NCBI RefSeq assembly: GCF_965224175.1
Contig: NZ_OZ245041.1
Location: 868,001-932,000, forward strand
DNA length: 64,000 bases
Source of the DNA: Kordia sp965224175
GTDB taxonomy: Bacteria > Bacteroidota > Bacteroidia > Flavobacteriales > Flavobacteriaceae
Reading direction: 5' to 3'
Shown: positions 16,653 to 24,623 of the stretch, piece after piece
Layout of the letters: each line of letters starts with the position of its first letter
How positions within the stretch are numbered: position 1 is the stretch's first letter
Notes under the pieces: generated by a model
What the model was told of the DNA's origin: nothing
The model's input: the letters and a program-made list of their open reading frames with translations, nothing else
Databases searched by the model: none
Made by a program: the position numbers and the translations under genes

Positions 16653-18725
16653 TTAACAAACTAGTTGTTGTAATATATTTTCAGGTACACGTTTGTAATC
16701 TTTTAATTTTAGTGTAACTGAACCTTTTCCACTAGTTAACGTTCGTAAAGATGAAATATAGCCGAAGGTTTGTAACAACGGAATTTCTGCTGCTATTTTT
16801 CTTCGATTTCCATTTTCCTTTATCGAAACAATCATTCCACGACGCTTGTTGATATCTGAAGTGACATTTCCTAAATAACCTTCTGGACAATTGATTTCAG
16901 CATCCATAATTGGTTCTAACAAAATAGGATTTGCTTGTTTTGCAGCATTTCGAAATGCTTGTCGTGCTACAGTTTCAAAATCCTGACTGTTAGAATCTGT
17001 TTCATGCATTTTTCCATCCAAGAGCGTGATTTGCATACTCTCTAAAGGATACTCCATCAATACTCCTGATTTCATAGCTTCTTGGAATCCTTTTTCAACT
17101 CCATTGATACAATCTTTAGAAATAACGCCACCTTTGGTTTCGTTTACAAATAATAACCCTTTTTCATTATCGGTTCTCGGTGCTATCATAAAGGTTATTT
17201 CTGCAAAACTTCCACTTCCTCCAGTTTGCTTTTTCAACAATTCTGTGTGTTTTACAGAACTCGTCAGTAATTCACGATAGGAAACTTTTGGATTTCCTTT
17301 GTTGACATCAATTTTATAGTCACTACGCAGTTTTTCAATACGAACTTCCAAATGCAACTCTCCCATTCCATGCAATAAGGTTTGTCCTGTTTGATTGTCA
17401 TATGAAGCGCGTAACGAAGGATCTTCATCTAGCAATTTCGCCAAAGCGTCACCAAAATTCTTTTCATCATTTTTAGAAACAGGTTCAATTGCCAAACTAA
17501 TGACAGCTTCTGAAACTTCAATCGATTCTAAAGCGAATGGTTTTCCTAATTCACATAAAGTATCACCAGTTTTTACATCTTTTAAACCAATTAATGCGAC
17601 AATATCTCCTGCATTTGCTTGCTGCAATTCAGTGAATTTGTCTGCTTGTATGCTTAAAATTCGACTTACTCTATTTTTAGCATTTGTTCTTGAGTTTAAA
17701 ACTTGTGTTCCAGCATCAATACTTCCAGAATACAATCGTACCATAGCTAATTTCCCAACGTATTTATCAACAATTACCTTAAATACAAACGCTGATAATT
17801 GTTCATCAACCGAACAACGTAATGTTGCCGTTTCGTCCGTAATTAAATCAACACCTTCAAGCGTTTCAATATCTTGCGGCGTTGGCAAATAATTAGCGAC
17901 AGCGTCTAATAAAGGCTGAACACCAATGTATTTATAAGCAGAACCACATAACATCGGAACGGCTTTTCGCTCCAGCGTAATCGTTCTTATAGCGTTGTGT
18001 AATTCATCAAGACCAATATCAATATCATCTAGATATTTTTCCATGATTAGATCATTAAAATTTGCAATACGTTCTATCAATATAGCGCGCCATTTTTGAG
18101 CCAATTTGACTACGTTTTCAGGAATTTCAACTTCTTTTATTGATTTTCCATAATCGTCTTCACTCCAATACATCGCTTTCATTTTTAGCAAATCAATAAT
18201 TCCTTCAAAATCGTCTGCATCACCAATAGGTATTTGAATTGGTAAGGTTGTAGCTCCAAATTCGTCTTCTATTTGTGATAATACTTTGAAATAATCTGCT
18301 CCAATTCTGTCCATTTTATTGATGAACCCAATTTTTGGAATACCATAACGTTCTGATTGACTCCAAACTGTTTCCGATTGTGATTCAACTCCTGAAGAAG
18401 CGCAAAATAAAGCAACAGCTCCATCAAGAATACGTAATGAACGTTCTACTTCTATAGCAAAATCAATATGTCCAGGTGTATCAATGATGTTAACCTGATA
18501 CATTTTTTCATTGTATTTCCAATCTGCAGAAATTGCAGAAGAAGAAATGGTGATTCCGCGTGAAGCTTCTTGTACATCACTGTCGGTTACTGTATTTCCA
18601 TCATCAATATTTCCAGGTTTATGAATTGTTCCTGTGTAATATAATATACGTTCTGTTGTGGTTGTTTTTCCAGCATCGACGTGCGCTATGATTCCTATGT
18701 TTCGTATGTCTTGTAATCGTTTCAT
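16653..18725 (-). CDS. Elongation factor G paralogue
   Basis: A 690-residue translational GTPase with the full EF-G domain set. G1 is AHVDAGKTT (14-22), G3 is DTPGH with His86, and G4 is NKMD (136-139); the catalytic histidine is kept. The switch I end reads SRGITISSSA instead of the usual ERGITITSAA. It is not next to rpsL, rpsG or tuf, so it is probably a second, specialised EF-G rather than the str-operon copy. Its leader contains two short ORFs and two intrinsic terminators (18752-19115), which suggests control by attenuation. A ribosome-recycling or antibiotic-protecting paralogue is possible. Confidence 0.9.
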   Translation of the reverse strand: MKRLQDIRNIGIIAHVDAGKTTTTERILYYTGTIHKPGNIDDGNTVTDSDVQEASRGITISSSAISADWKYNEKMYQVNIIDTPGHIDFAIEVERSLRILDGAVALFCASSGVESQSETVWSQSERYGIPKIGFINKMDRIGADYFKVLSQIEDEFGATTLPIQIPIGDADDFEGIIDLLKMKAMYWSEDDYGKSIKEVEIPENVVKLAQKWRAILIERIANFNDLIMEKYLDDIDIGLDELHNAIRTITLERKAVPMLCGSAYKYIGVQPLLDAVANYLPTPQDIETLEGVDLITDETATLRCSVDEQLSAFVFKVIVDKYVGKLAMVRLYSGSIDAGTQVLNSRTNAKNRVSRILSIQADKFTELQQANAGDIVALIGLKDVKTGDTLCELGKPFALESIEVSEAVISLAIEPVSKNDEKNFGDALAKLLDEDPSLRASYDNQTGQTLLHGMGELHLEVRIEKLRSDYKIDVNKGNPKVSYRELLTSSVKHTELLKKQTGGSGSFAEITFMIAPRTDNEKGLLFVNETKGGVISKDCINGVEKGFQEAMKSGVLMEYPLESMQITLLDGKMHETDSNSQDFETVARQAFRNAAKQANPILLEPIMDAEINCPEGYLGNVTSDINKRRGMIVSIKENGNRRKIAAEIPLLQTFGYISSLRTLTSGKGSVTLKLKDYKRVPENILQQLVC

Positions 18726-18751
18726 TTTGTTCTAATTTAAATATTTTTCAT

Positions 18752-18781
18752 AAAAAAAGCCTCTCAGTTACGAGAGGCTTT
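18752..18781 (-). terminator. Leader terminator directly upstream of the EF-G paralogue gene
   Basis: On the minus strand AAAGCCTCTC and GAGAGGCTTT form a perfect 10-bp stem followed by seven U residues, only about 30 bases before the EF-G start codon. A terminator placed before a gene implies conditional read-through. The sequence GAGAGG (plus 18806-18811 as CCTCTC), just after the leader ORF stop, can pair with CCTCTC of the stem and would serve as an antiterminator. Confidence 0.85.
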
Positions 18782-18811
18782 CTACTAATTTTTTACAATA
18801 GCAATCCTCTC

Positions 18812-18859
18812 TTACGTTTGTAAGATCATTTTTGTTACTATGATTTTTAATGTAAACAT
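18812..18859 (-). CDS. Putative 15-residue leader peptide upstream of the EF-G paralogue
   Basis: ATG at 18859 opens MFTLKIIVTKMILQT and stops at TAA 18812. The last codons contain CTTAC, which can pair with GTAAG overlapping the stop codon; immediately after comes GAGAGG, able to pair with the terminator arm. That is the 1-2-3-4 layout of a translation-coupled attenuator. Codon enrichment for one amino acid is not obvious (Ile, Lys, Thr and Leu are each used 2-3 times), so the signal may be translation speed. It is an inference with no independent sign of translation. Confidence 0.5.
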   Translation of the reverse strand: MFTLKIIVTKMILQT

Positions 18860-18973
18860 GATGTTTAGGATTCTTTTTTAATGATAAGAGTTCGTTGTTA
18901 TTTTTAAATTTTGATTTGAATTGTGAACTCTTGTTAAAATGCTATTGTTTTTGCCGATTGAATTTCGGTAGAA

Positions 18974-19002
18974 CAAAAAAGGCTTTCTAAAAAGAAAGCC
19001 TT
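18974..19002 (-). terminator. Second leader terminator, below the 27-residue leader ORF
   Basis: On the minus strand AAGGCTTTCT pairs with AGAAAGCCTT around a UUUU loop and is followed by UUUUUUG. It lies 30 bases below the stop of the short ORF at 19032-19115, and the EF-G gene lies farther downstream on the same strand. Confidence 0.85.
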
Positions 19003-19031
19003 GCGTATATATTTATATGAAGATTTACTTT

Positions 19032-19115
19032 TTAGAATACCAATGATGCTCTACCAAAAAACACAGTTCTGATAGCGCCATTTAATGCGATGATGTTAAC
19101 GTTTGTTGTTCTCAT
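19032..19115 (-). CDS. Putative 27-residue leader peptide or small protein
   Basis: The short ORF begins MRTTNVNIIALNG and ends FFGRASLVF before TAA. It has a promoter-like TATGTTTG 18 bases upstream and a strong intrinsic terminator 30 bases downstream, so it is a compact transcription unit. It may be the first of two leader peptides governing the EF-G paralogue, or an independent small protein or small RNA. No homologue is recognised from memory. Confidence 0.5.
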   Translation of the reverse strand: MRTTNVNIIALNGAIRTVFFGRASLVF

Positions 19116-19133
19116 TTTTGTAAAATTCTGCCG

Positions 19134-19141
19134 CAAACATA
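19134..19141 (-). promoter_or_regulatory. Candidate -7 element of the EF-G leader transcript
   Basis: TATGTTTG on the minus strand matches TAnnTTTG exactly and lies 18 bases before the leader ORF start. No clear TTG -33 element is present at the usual distance. Confidence 0.5.
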
Positions 19142-19177
19142 GATTTTTATTTCGAAATAAAAAAATCTAGTTTGAAT

Positions 19178-19636
19178 TTAGCCTATAGCTTTTAGTGTTG
19201 CCATCGTTGCAAACCAAACGATTACCGAAGAGAAAAATATTCCGATCGTATTGGCTGCAAAGGCTTTTTTACGTTCAATATTGAAAAGATAGGTAGCAAT
19301 GGTTCCTGCATACACACCAGTTCCTGGAATAGGAATCATTACAAAAAGCATTAATCCCCAAAAACCATATTTTTGGATTTTATCTTTTGCGCCTCTTTTT
19401 GCTTTTCTGGCTACAAATAATGCTCCTTTTTTGTAGAAATGCCAACGTAATAAATAACGATTTACGTGGTTTAAGAAAAATATCATAATAGGAAATACCA
19501 ATACATTTGCAACAAACGCAGCTATAAAAATTATATACGGATTTGCTCCAGATTTCAATCCGATTGGAATACCAACTTTGGCTTCTCCAAAAGGTGAAAT
19601 ACTCCACAACATCGTTATAATAATATCTTCTATCAC
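19178..19636 (-). CDS. Small multidrug export protein family (COG2426)
   Basis: A 152-residue inner-membrane protein with about four hydrophobic segments. SPFGEAKVGIPIGLKSG near the N terminus and FVMIPIPGTGVYAGTIAT in the middle are typical of the COG2426 small multidrug export-like family. The family name comes from limited evidence, so its substrate should be treated as unknown. It stands alone upstream of the EF-G leader, with an AT-rich palindrome (AGATTTTT...AAAAATCT, about 19139-19168) below it. Confidence 0.85.
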   Translation of the reverse strand: MIEDIIITMLWSISPFGEAKVGIPIGLKSGANPYIIFIAAFVANVLVFPIMIFFLNHVNRYLLRWHFYKKGALFVARKAKRGAKDKIQKYGFWGLMLFVMIPIPGTGVYAGTIATYLFNIERKKAFAANTIGIFFSSVIVWFATMATLKAIG

Positions 19637-19730
19637 AGTTTTCTTTTAAAGGAAATGCAAAGCTACGTCAATTTGCACTTTCAACAAATTTTAGGAATGT
19701 AAAGTTTTGATAAATTTTTGGTGGTGTTGA

Positions 19731-19759
19731 TTGATTTTTATCGTGTTTATTTATCTTTG
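19731..19759 (+). promoter_or_regulatory. Bacteroidota-type promoter of the 19782-23280 gene set
   Basis: TTG (19731-19733), an 18-base spacer and TATCTTTG (19752-19759) match the consensus fully. The predicted start near 19766 leaves 16 bases before ATG 19782. No other comparable promoter precedes the next four genes. Confidence 0.8.
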
Positions 19760-19781
19760 AAAGGTTTGTTATATATATCTT

Positions 19782-20219
19782 ATGAAATCAACACGAACAA
19801 TTCATCCTGATTTTGAACAGTTTCTACATTTGAAACCACAAGATTGTATTGAATTGTTTACTGATTTGCGGAATTATGTTTTTGAATTATATCCTGACGC
19901 AAATGAGCTTTTATATCATACACATGCGCTTACAGCTGTATTTTCGGTGTCCGAAAAGCTTTCAGATGCATTTTGTATGATTCCTATATATAGCAAGCAT
20001 TTGAATTTAGGGTTTAATAAAGGAACTCTTTTACATGACCCAAAAGAACTATTACAAGGAACAGGAAAGTTGATACGACATATTCCTATTTCAACGATTT
20101 CCCAATATAGAAATACTGACGTAGAAAATTTACTGAAAGCTGCTATTGATTTGGCAATTTTGGATGTAAAGAAACCATCAAAAGTGATTGGACAATCAAT
20201 ATCTAAGATTAAGAAGTAA
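19782..20219 (+). CDS. DUF1801 domain protein
   Basis: A 145-residue cytoplasmic protein with the DUF1801 pattern (HPDFEQFLHLKP start, PIYSKHLNLGFNKGTLL core, GTGKLIRHIPI and a C-terminal LLKAAIDLA helix). The family has no firmly assigned function. It is the first gene after a strong promoter and is followed after 28 bp by a hypothetical gene. Confidence 0.8.
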   Translation: MKSTRTIHPDFEQFLHLKPQDCIELFTDLRNYVFELYPDANELLYHTHALTAVFSVSEKLSDAFCMIPIYSKHLNLGFNKGTLLHDPKELLQGTGKLIRHIPISTISQYRNTDVENLLKAAIDLAILDVKKPSKVIGQSISKIKK

Positions 20220-20247
20220 TTTTCTACAAAAAAATATTTATTGCATT

Positions 20248-20862
20248 ATGAAAGATGATTTTTTCGATTTTTTAAAAGAACCAACAGTAGAAGCTTTCTC
20301 AAAAGCCAGATCTTATGTCATTACAGATGAAGAGTATAGTCCGTATTCTGATGATATCAAAAAATTAGAAATGCTTTTACAAAAGGAAGCTTATGAAGAA
20401 GTATTAGCTTATAATAATATTAATGTGGTTTTGAGTCCAAGAACACATATGATGAAAAAGTATGCAGCTAAACAATTGGGAAAAGAAAAAGACGAACAAG
20501 CGGAATATTTCTTAGCACATCGTATTTTAGAAGGTATTCATGCTACCGGAAGCGGTTCAAAAGAGCAGCCTTATAAGGTATTGCGAGTAGAAGATGAACG
20601 TGATTTCCTTGGATTTATTGGTGAAACATCAAAAATGCAATCACTCATAAAAGAAGAAAGAATATATGACCTAATTACTACAGAAAGTGGGAAATCGATT
20701 TATTTTGATATTACTGAGTGTTATGGTAAAGTAGCTAATTTTTCTTTTGAAGATATGCTTGAATCGTTAGGAATTGACGAAGAAATTGAAAATGATTCTG
20801 AAGAAAAAACAGTGTCACCAACGCCAAAAAAGACTCAAAAGAAATGGTGGAAATTTTGGTGA
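20248..20862 (+). CDS. Hypothetical protein, 204 residues
   Basis: The open frame extends upstream into the DUF1801 gene, but ATG 20248 (MKDDFFDFLKEP) lies between genes and is preferred. The protein is acidic, with a GSKEQPYKVLRVEDERDFLGFIG segment near residues 105-130 and a Lys- and Trp-rich C terminus (KKWWKFW) after an acidic linker. The middle resembles DUF4919-like short proteins only loosely. Function is unknown. It lies 40 bp before the PNPOx-like gene in the same transcription unit. Confidence 0.7.
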   Translation: MKDDFFDFLKEPTVEAFSKARSYVITDEEYSPYSDDIKKLEMLLQKEAYEEVLAYNNINVVLSPRTHMMKKYAAKQLGKEKDEQAEYFLAHRILEGIHATGSGSKEQPYKVLRVEDERDFLGFIGETSKMQSLIKEERIYDLITTESGKSIYFDITECYGKVANFSFEDMLESLGIDEEIENDSEEKTVSPTPKKTQKKWWKFW

Positions 20863-20902
20863 AATTTTATTAAATAATCAATTATACTTTGCGTCATTGC
20901 CT

Positions 20903-21481
20903 ATGAATCCTTTAAAAAAATTCAATATTTGGTTTGAAGAAGAACATCAACAACAACAACAATTACGCTTTCCAGCAGCTTGTTGTTTGTCTACGATAGG
21001 CGTTGATGGTTATCCCAACGCACGATTTGTATCTCTTAAAGAAGTAACCGAAAACGGTTTTGTGATTACTGGAACGCTATCCTCGCAAAAAGGAAAAGAG
21101 ATTCAACAAAAATCTACTGCAGCATTAACTTTTTGGTGGACAGCTACTGAGAGACAAGTTCGCATACAAGGCGACGTTATTGAAATTTCTGAAGCGGAAG
21201 CTATTCAATATTTTAAGGAAAGAAGTTTAGATTCGCAATTAGTTTCTACGGTTTTTGATCAAGGGAAACGAATTGAAAATTTTGAAGTAATGCAAACTAC
21301 TTTTCAACAGAAAAAAGAAACGTTGGCAACTTCCATCATTAAAAAACCTGAACATTGGAGCGGCATTTGTATTCAACCAAAACGTATTGAATTTATGGAC
21401 TTTAAAACGAGTCGATTGCACGAACGTACTGTTTTTGAAGGCAGTACTGGTAATTGGACTTCTTATTGCATACAACCATAA
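20903..21481 (+). CDS. Pyridoxamine 5'-phosphate oxidase-like flavoprotein
   Basis: A 192-residue FMN-binding split-barrel protein. RFVSLKEV, FWWTATERQVRIQG and the C-terminal RLHERTVF...NWTSYCIQP are family motifs, and the RLHxR substrate-binding pair near the end is kept. Typical PdxH is about 210-220 residues; this one is shorter and lacks the canonical FYTNYxSRK loop (here TGTLSSQKGKE). Either a divergent PdxH making pyridoxal 5'-phosphate or a related oxidase fits. ATG 20903 is the natural start; upstream codons in frame overlap the preceding gene. Confidence 0.8.
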   Translation: MNPLKKFNIWFEEEHQQQQQLRFPAACCLSTIGVDGYPNARFVSLKEVTENGFVITGTLSSQKGKEIQQKSTAALTFWWTATERQVRIQGDVIEISEAEAIQYFKERSLDSQLVSTVFDQGKRIENFEVMQTTFQQKKETLATSIIKKPEHWSGICIQPKRIEFMDFKTSRLHERTVFEGSTGNWTSYCIQP

Positions 21482-21491
21482 TATAATTTAA

Positions 21492-22211
21492 ATGAATTCT
21501 AAAGTCGCTTATATTACTGATATTCATCTAGACGAAAAATTTCCTTTAGAACAAGGAATTGATGCTAGAAAAAACTGGAATGTTATTTTGAAAGATTTAA
21601 AAATCAGAAACATTCGTTCTGTTATTTTTGGCGGTGATATTGGAGAAAAATCTTCGAATTCTTATTTTTTTGATTCTTTGAAATCTTTTGATTTAACGAT
21701 ATCCTTGGGAAATCATGATGATTTTAATGAAGCTTCAAAATATTACTTTTCAGAAAAGTTTACGCATCAAAAAGCATTGTATTATACACAAGAAACTTCT
21801 GTTTATAAGTGTATCTATTTAGATTCTAGTCAAAATAAAATTGACGATATTCAGTACGATTGGTTTCTAAATGAACTGAAAACAGATAAAAAACTTATCG
21901 TTTTTATACATCATCCTATTTTGGGCATCCATACAGAAGTAGATCGAAAATACTATTTGATTCATAGAGACCGATTACGCACAGCGCTTGAACAACTTTC
22001 TAATGAAGTCTTTTTATTTTCTGGACATTATCATTTTAATCATGTTCAAAAGCATAAAAATATTACACAATATGTTACGCAAGCTGCATCATATCAAATT
22101 GAAAATATTCCAGAAGGTATTGAAATCCAAACGGAAACTTTTGGTTATAGAATTCTTGACTTTACACCTACTGAAATCCAAACAACATTGATTACTTTTC
22201 CAAGTCAATGA
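21492..22211 (+). CDS. Calcineurin-like metallophosphoesterase
   Basis: A 239-residue protein with all metal-binding blocks in order: TDIHLD (residues 9-14), GGDIGE, LGNHDD, FIHHP and SGHYHFNH. The DxH/GD/GNHD/H/GHxH series defines the calcineurin-like phosphoesterase fold with a dinuclear metal centre. No signal peptide is present, so it is cytoplasmic. The substrate is unknown; cyclic nucleotide or nucleotide-phosphate hydrolysis is typical for small members. It starts 10 bp after the PNPOx-like gene. Confidence 0.87.
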   Translation: MNSKVAYITDIHLDEKFPLEQGIDARKNWNVILKDLKIRNIRSVIFGGDIGEKSSNSYFFDSLKSFDLTISLGNHDDFNEASKYYFSEKFTHQKALYYTQETSVYKCIYLDSSQNKIDDIQYDWFLNELKTDKKLIVFIHHPILGIHTEVDRKYYLIHRDRLRTALEQLSNEVFLFSGHYHFNHVQKHKNITQYVTQAASYQIENIPEGIEIQTETFGYRILDFTPTEIQTTLITFPSQ

Positions 22212-22287
22212 AATTTCTACAGTTAGAATAGAGTTTTAAGATACTTAAAGCTAAAAACGCTCGTTTTAAATAGCAAACCACCAAGCC

Positions 22288-23280
22288 ATGAGATTTTATT
22301 CAATTATCCTTTGCATTTTATTGTTTTCTTGCGCAAAACAGGAACAGAAAACTGTCACGGCACCAGTTGTTGTAAGATCGAATTTAACAACCGCCATAGC
22401 ATTTCAGAATTGTATTAAGTTTGATGATGGTTATGTCGTTTCCACAAAAAATAATGAGTTGTATTATTTGAACACTGATTTTCAGATTGACGAAGTTCGT
22501 ACTAAAGAAATACAACCCAATATCGATGCTGAATATTTTTATGTGTATCGAGGTAAAATGCTTTTAGCTATTTCATATGAAGACGACGATCCAACGTATT
22601 TTCTAAATGAAAATGCCAAATGGACACTTCTTGATTTTGAAGAGAGTGATGCTATTTTTTATGAAGATGAAACGTATATTGTTACTACAATTTGTCATGG
22701 CGAATTTGGAGGAACAGTATTTTTTAAGCATAAAAAAACCAATAAAATATATAGTTGTAAAGCTACTTGTTTAGTTGATATCAGCAAATCGGAAGATGCG
22801 TATTATTTAACAACGAATTTAGCACATATGATTGGTTTTAGTGAGATTATTAAAGTAAATGATCCTACTAAATTAAAGGCTTTAGGTGATAGAGAAGCAA
22901 CTAATAATTGGTGGATGAAAGCAGGTATGAGTCATGAAGAATTAAAAAAAGGAACTGAAATCATGCTGGATACTACCAATGTTTTAACATTCGATTCTTT
23001 TATTATAAATGATAAAGTTTATACCATGCATGAAAGTTCTTCGGAAGATTTTGCTTTTAGTATTTTAAATCCGAATATTGTGTTGAGTATTGTAGAAGAA
23101 GGACGTTTAAAAAATATAGATACATTACTTCGTTATCCGCCAGAAATGTCTTTGGAAACTTCACAACGAACAAACGATGGTGCATTTTTCTATTTTAATG
23201 CAGATTCAGATGCTAAAGGATCTATAATTACCGTAAAAAATGATACAGTGCGTGTTATTTCTTTGAAAAAAGCTAACTAA
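22288..23280 (+). CDS. Lipoprotein of unknown function
   Basis: A 330-residue protein with a lipoprotein signal (MRFYSIILCILLFSC, Cys15). The rest is beta-rich with repeated short strands (YVVSTKNNELYYLN, YFYVYRGKMLLAISYEDD) that look like irregular propeller or sheet repeats. No catalytic motif is recognised. It follows the phosphoesterase gene after 76 bp and may end that transcription unit. Confidence 0.7.
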   Translation: MRFYSIILCILLFSCAKQEQKTVTAPVVVRSNLTTAIAFQNCIKFDDGYVVSTKNNELYYLNTDFQIDEVRTKEIQPNIDAEYFYVYRGKMLLAISYEDDDPTYFLNENAKWTLLDFEESDAIFYEDETYIVTTICHGEFGGTVFFKHKKTNKIYSCKATCLVDISKSEDAYYLTTNLAHMIGFSEIIKVNDPTKLKALGDREATNNWWMKAGMSHEELKKGTEIMLDTTNVLTFDSFIINDKVYTMHESSSEDFAFSILNPNIVLSIVEEGRLKNIDTLLRYPPEMSLETSQRTNDGAFFYFNADSDAKGSIITVKNDTVRVISLKKAN

Positions 23281-23407
23281 TTCGATCATATGTATTGACT
23301 ACACATTCTAGATTCTTTTCACATTTTTTTAAAATTAATTCAAAAAAAATGCAATAGATTTAAAAAGTATCGTCTTTTAAATCGAAAAGCCGTTATAAAA
23401 GGTTTAC

Positions 23408-23944
23408 ATGAATTTGGAATCAGAGAACAGTAAAAAATTAAGAGATTTTTTTGGAAGAGAGTATAATACTCTTAAGTTTTTTGTGAACACCAAAATAAGT
23501 GATTCTGTCAACAGAAATGCAGAAGATATTATTCAGGATGTTGCTTTGAAGCTATTTTCTGGTGCCGATAGATATGCGCCAATTAATAATGTTGCTGGTT
23601 TTGTATATAAGTCAATTAAGAATCGAATTGTTGATATTATGCGGAAACCCAAAAAAACAACATCTGTTAGTATTGATCTTGAATTTTCTGAACTAGCTGA
23701 AATGCTTCAAACGACTGATGATCGTGTTTCTGAAGAAAAGATTACCATATTAAAAAAGTGCATCAAACAGTTAAAACCACCATATAGAGATATTATTATC
23801 GCAGTAGATATGGAAGGTTATACATATAAGGAGATTTCGAATGAAACTGGAATTCCTGAAGGAACATTAATGTCCAGAAGACATAGGGCAATTGGAATAT
23901 TGTATAAAAGTATTGAAGTAGAACTTAACAAACACAAAATATAA
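23408..23944 (+). CDS. ECF-type RNA polymerase sigma factor
   Basis: A 178-residue sigma-70 family protein. Region 2 reads NAEDIIQDVALKLF ... INNVAGFVYKSIKNRIVDIMRK, and region 4 reads LKPPYRDIIIAVDMEGYTYKEISNETGIPEGTLMSRRHRAIG, with the helix-turn-helix near residues 135-165. It is followed after 5 bp by a small membrane protein and then by a 72-residue protein. The membrane protein is a candidate for an unusual anti-sigma or signalling partner, as no classical anti-sigma domain is present. Confidence 0.88.
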   Translation: MNLESENSKKLRDFFGREYNTLKFFVNTKISDSVNRNAEDIIQDVALKLFSGADRYAPINNVAGFVYKSIKNRIVDIMRKPKKTTSVSIDLEFSELAEMLQTTDDRVSEEKITILKKCIKQLKPPYRDIIIAVDMEGYTYKEISNETGIPEGTLMSRRHRAIGILYKSIEVELNKHKI

Positions 23945-23949
23945 AGAAT

Positions 23950-24351
23950 ATGAAAAATTATTTTGCACATAAGATGAGAGAAAGGTCTCCAATAGAAATT
24001 GTTGGAATTATCATTTTTGGAATTATTGCCATTACTGGATTGGCCATTTTATTTGGTTTCGTAATTATGTGGTTATGGAATTGGTTAATGCCTGAAATTT
24101 TTGGTTTAACTACTATTAACTATTGGCAAGCTGTTGGTTTGTTTATATTGTTTAAACTACTTCTTGGTGGTTGCGGAAGTGGCGGCGGAAAATCATCTAA
24201 AAAATGTAAAGATCACGATGATAAAAAGTCAAAAAGTGATTTTTCTAAATGGCAACATTACGATAAGTTTTGGGAAGAAGAAGGCGACGAACTTTACAAA
24301 CAATATATTGAACGTCAAGAAGGTACATTGAACACAACCGAATCTGAATAA
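23950..24351 (+). CDS. Small membrane protein with charged His/Lys/Asp-rich tail
   Basis: A 133-residue protein with two hydrophobic segments (about 17-43 and 58-75), a Gly/Cys-rich turn (GGCGSGGGKSSKKC) and a charged tail with His and Asp (CKDHDDKKSK). The tail could bind a metal. It lies 5 bp after the sigma factor gene and is surely co-transcribed. It may sense an envelope or metal signal for the sigma factor, but this is inferred only from position. Confidence 0.7.
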   Translation: MKNYFAHKMRERSPIEIVGIIIFGIIAITGLAILFGFVIMWLWNWLMPEIFGLTTINYWQAVGLFILFKLLLGGCGSGGGKSSKKCKDHDDKKSKSDFSKWQHYDKFWEEEGDELYKQYIERQEGTLNTTESE

Positions 24352-24379
24352 AATATTAAAACTTATAATTATAGTTATT

Positions 24380-24598
24380 ATGGAAATTTTAATCTTTCAA
24401 ACAGATATTAAATCAGAAGAAAAAATAGCTTCCATAGAGCCAGTTTTTAATAATCATGATGACATTTTAAATTGGTCTATTGATCTTGAAGATATTGATA
24501 ATGTATTGAGAATTGAAGCGAATTCTACTTTAACCGAAAAAGCAGTCATTGATATTGTAAAACAGCATTATTTTACGATAAAAACCTTGACAGATTGA
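24380..24598 (+). CDS. Small protein, HMA-like fold candidate
   Basis: A 72-residue protein (MEILIFQTDIKSEEKIASI). The beta-alpha-beta-like order and the IEANSTLTEKAVIDIVKQHYF end recall small metal-chaperone-like HMA proteins, but the CxxC metal site is absent. It is third in the sigma factor cassette. Similar small proteins follow sigma factor genes in other flavobacteria to my recollection, with no known function. Confidence 0.6.
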   Translation: MEILIFQTDIKSEEKIASIEPVFNNHDDILNWSIDLEDIDNVLRIEANSTLTEKAVIDIVKQHYFTIKTLTD

Positions 24599-24623
24599 AG
24601 CAATAAAATAGCTAGCTTCTCTC

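Noticed and set aside
17395..17892. Long antisense frame (165 codons) inside the EF-G gene
   Set aside because: Shadow frame. EF-G motifs continue on the other strand throughout.
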